The notes beneath the pieces were generated by a model that had not been told where the DNA came from, did not search any database, and saw only the letters and a list, made by a program, of their open reading frames with translations. Positions 62,748 to 64,000 of a DNA stretch of 64,000 nucleotides are shown here, one piece after another. The translations under genes and the position numbers were made by a program. Origin of the DNA: Rossellomorea aquimaris. GTDB taxonomy: Bacteria > Bacillota > Bacilli > Bacillales > Bacillaceae_B. Position 1 is the stretch's first letter. Each line of letters starts with the position of its first letter. The stretch lies in the NCBI RefSeq assembly GCF_003315075.1, contig NZ_QNRJ01000009.1, forward strand, positions 67,437 to 131,436. The letters run 5' to 3'.

Positions 62748-62909
62748 CTACTCTAAAGAAAATTCAAGTGGGTGTACGGGCAGTTCCGAACTCACTTTGA
62801 ACAAACCCATGACAATCGCCGTTTGGGTCCTGGCTTTTGCCGGCAGGCTCTTGTTTTCATGATTGATGCCACGATCCAGATCATTTATTTTTCTACTCCG
62901 TACTTTCAA
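62748..62909 (-). CDS. Small unrecognised protein, 53 aa
   Basis: A TTG-initiated frame behind GGGGAGG encodes a basic, soluble protein (KVRSRKINDLDRGINHENKS, then ARTQTAIVMGLFKVSSELPV). It ends 10 bp before the LysE-type exporter start, suggesting translational coupling. The spacing of the ribosome binding site (about 11 bases) is long. I recognise no family; it may be a real small gene or the end of a lost one. Confidence 0.4.
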   Translation of the reverse strand: MKVRSRKINDLDRGINHENKSLPAKARTQTAIVMGLFKVSSELPVHPLEFSLE

Positions 62910-63154
62910 AAGATAATCATCCTCCCCGGCGAACTGTTACCATGCATGTTATTTTTCATAAAAGAGGGACGGACCTTCCATTCGGTTTCCCCCGTGAATA
63001 CCTCGGTCAAGCTATAAAGTAATTCATTTAATATATGCGGAGTTTCTCATCCTTTATGTACCTTTTCCCGAGAAACTAAAGATAAAAGATCTTTGCTTCA
63101 TTCTTGGATTCAATTTATCCTTAAAGTAATTCAACAAGGATTGGAGGAAGATCG
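62910..63154. other. Intergenic region with solitary repeat arm R12
   Basis: Between the divergent small gene and the DUF488 gene. AAGAGGGACGGACCTT (62962-62977) is an isolated repeat arm. It is the only copy not clearly next to a stop codon; a lost gene may explain that. AGGAGG at 63141 belongs to the DUF488 gene. Confidence 0.55.
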
Positions 63155-63511
63155 ATGTCTATCGTTCTAAAGAGAATTTATGATGAACCTCCCCAATTAG
63201 GCGGTCATCGCATTTTGATTGACCGGGTTTGGCCACGGGGAATTTCAAAAGAGAATGCCAAATTGGATGAGTGGATGAAGGAAATTAAGCCAAGCCCACA
63301 TTTAAGAAAATGGTTTAATCATGAGCAGGAAAAGTTCGAGGAATTTAAAAAAGCCTACAAAGAAGAACTCAATCAAGATGATGAAAAACAAAAGAAGCTG
63401 CAGGAACTGAAGGAAATGTCGGCTAACGAACGCTTAGTCCTTCTCTACGGTGCAAAAGATGAGCGGCACAACCATGCCGTTGTGTTAAAAGAAGTATTAG
63501 AAGATCTATAA
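63155..63511 (+). CDS. DUF488-family protein (YeaO-like)
   Basis: 118 residues. The family motifs are VLKRIYDEPPQLGGHRILID (about 4-23) then RVWPRGISKENAKLDEWMKE, PSPHLRKWF, and LVLLYGAKDERHNHAVVLKE (about 94-113). The protein is small and cytoplasmic. DUF488 proteins are of unknown biochemical role; resemblance to nucleotide or nucleic-acid-modifying proteins has been suggested for relatives. GGAGG precedes the ATG. Repeat R13 follows 4 bp after the stop. Confidence 0.85.
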   Translation: MSIVLKRIYDEPPQLGGHRILIDRVWPRGISKENAKLDEWMKEIKPSPHLRKWFNHEQEKFEEFKKAYKEELNQDDEKQKKLQELKEMSANERLVLLYGAKDERHNHAVVLKEVLEDL

Positions 63512-63515
63512 TAAT

Positions 63516-63587
63516 GAGGGACGGACCTCCAATCAGGATAAACCTTACTAAGTACAAGGCTTATACTTTATGGAGGTCCGTCCCTCT
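63516..63587. repeat. Gene-end inverted repeat R13 (long form)
   Basis: Arms GAGGGACGGACCTCC and GGAGGTCCGTCCCTC enclose a 42-bp centre, similar in size but not in sequence to R6 and R11. It lies between the convergent DUF488 and EAL genes. Confidence 0.88.
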
Positions 63588-63622
63588 TAAATTAGTCGGA
63601 GAGCCTTCGTCACATCCCATTA

Positions 63623-63928
63623 CTATTTTAGAACACGTTCAGAATGTTTCCTTTCCCATTCTTCCAAGAACATTTCCAATAAAGGTCCTGGCAATGGCTG
63701 GCTAAAGTGGTATCCCTGCCCTACCTGACAGGCATTCCGTTTCAGGAACAATACTTGATTTTCTGTTTCAATGCCCTCAGCAATAGTGGTAAAGTTCATA
63801 TTTTGACTCATATCTATAATCGCTTTTACGATTGATACTTGATTTGAATCTTCCATAATATCATCTACGAACGATTTATCTATTTTAATACTATCAATCG
63901 GTAAATGAATTAATTTCATAACTCTGAG
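63623..63928 (-). pseudogene. C-terminal part of an EAL-domain c-di-GMP phosphodiesterase
   Basis: LRVMKLIHLPIDSIKIDKSF (63928 downward), then VSIVKAIIDMSQNMNFTTIA, EGIETENQ and GQGYHFSQPLP are the last third of an EAL domain. Before this point an intact protein should read DDFGTGYSSL, which carries metal-binding Asp residues; the window instead encodes unrelated residues (EVLYFLVILPLEPQG) with no EAL similarity. The gene therefore looks 5'-truncated by a rearrangement at about 63930. The sequence ends at 64000, so the source of the inserted DNA cannot be identified. Confidence 0.65.
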
Positions 63929-64000
63929 CCCTTGCGGCTCTAAGGGTAAAATGACAAGAAAATAGAGCACCTCCCCAAATCCTGTATAATGAGAGTTACG

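Overview
The window reads as chromosomal DNA of a spore-forming member of the Bacillaceae. Products resemble Bacillus proteins throughout (YunD, LutABC, GltAB, sporulenol cyclase, a KinB-like kinase), Shine-Dalgarno sites are strong, and terminators are Rho-independent. The genus is an inference. I see no rRNA, tRNA, CRISPR array, transposase or prophage.

Layout. 1-10 kb: two small unrecognised genes, a YunD nucleotidase, a lipoprotein sortase with its sorting-signal partner, a purine riboswitch ahead of adenine deaminase, flotillin, a cobalamin riboswitch ahead of an acyl-CoA thioesterase, and two orphan OppB/OppC-type permeases. 10-18 kb: a lipoprotein, small membrane proteins, several broken genes, a three-gene haem-dependent N-demethylase (dimethylamine monooxygenase type) operon, and sporulenol cyclase. 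18-26 kb: an N-acetylglucosamine-type PTS permease and glutamate synthase. 26-36 kb: MerR/SRPBCC pair, cysteine dioxygenase, a DMT transporter, ketopantoate reductase, a Mn riboswitch with a CaCA antiporter, nitroreductase, a frameshifted KinB-like kinase beside an XRE-PAS regulator, and a C45 hydrolase. 36-42 kb: a sigma factor-clpP paralogue operon and an HssRS/HrtBA haem-stress system. 42-52 kb: membrane and beta-lactamase-fold proteins, a DMT transporter, and the complete lactate module lutABC-lutP-lutR. 52-64 kb: small regulators with their targets, an amine oxidase, gabD, brnQ, GNAT and VOC proteins, a LysE exporter, DUF488, and a truncated EAL protein.

Three features stand out. First, short palindromes of the type TTCARCTGYTGAA recur every 25 bp in two intergenic arrays (8 units near 5.4 kb, 4 units near 48.8 kb), with a solitary copy at 26.3 kb. 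Second, a 14-16 bp inverted sequence (AGAGGGACGGACCT / AGGTCCGTCCCTCT) occurs at 14 places, nearly always within a few bases of a stop codon and twice overlapping one. Third, three metabolite or ion riboswitches sit in front of genes that are not their most usual targets.

Many genes form regulator-target units with visible operators: LutR boxes before both lutA and lutP, twin ArsR-type boxes, a MerR-type long-spacer promoter, and an HssR-like direct repeat before hrtB. Gene decay is concentrated at 11.6-12.8 kb, 33.5-34.8 kb, 55.4-56.1 kb and the right edge.
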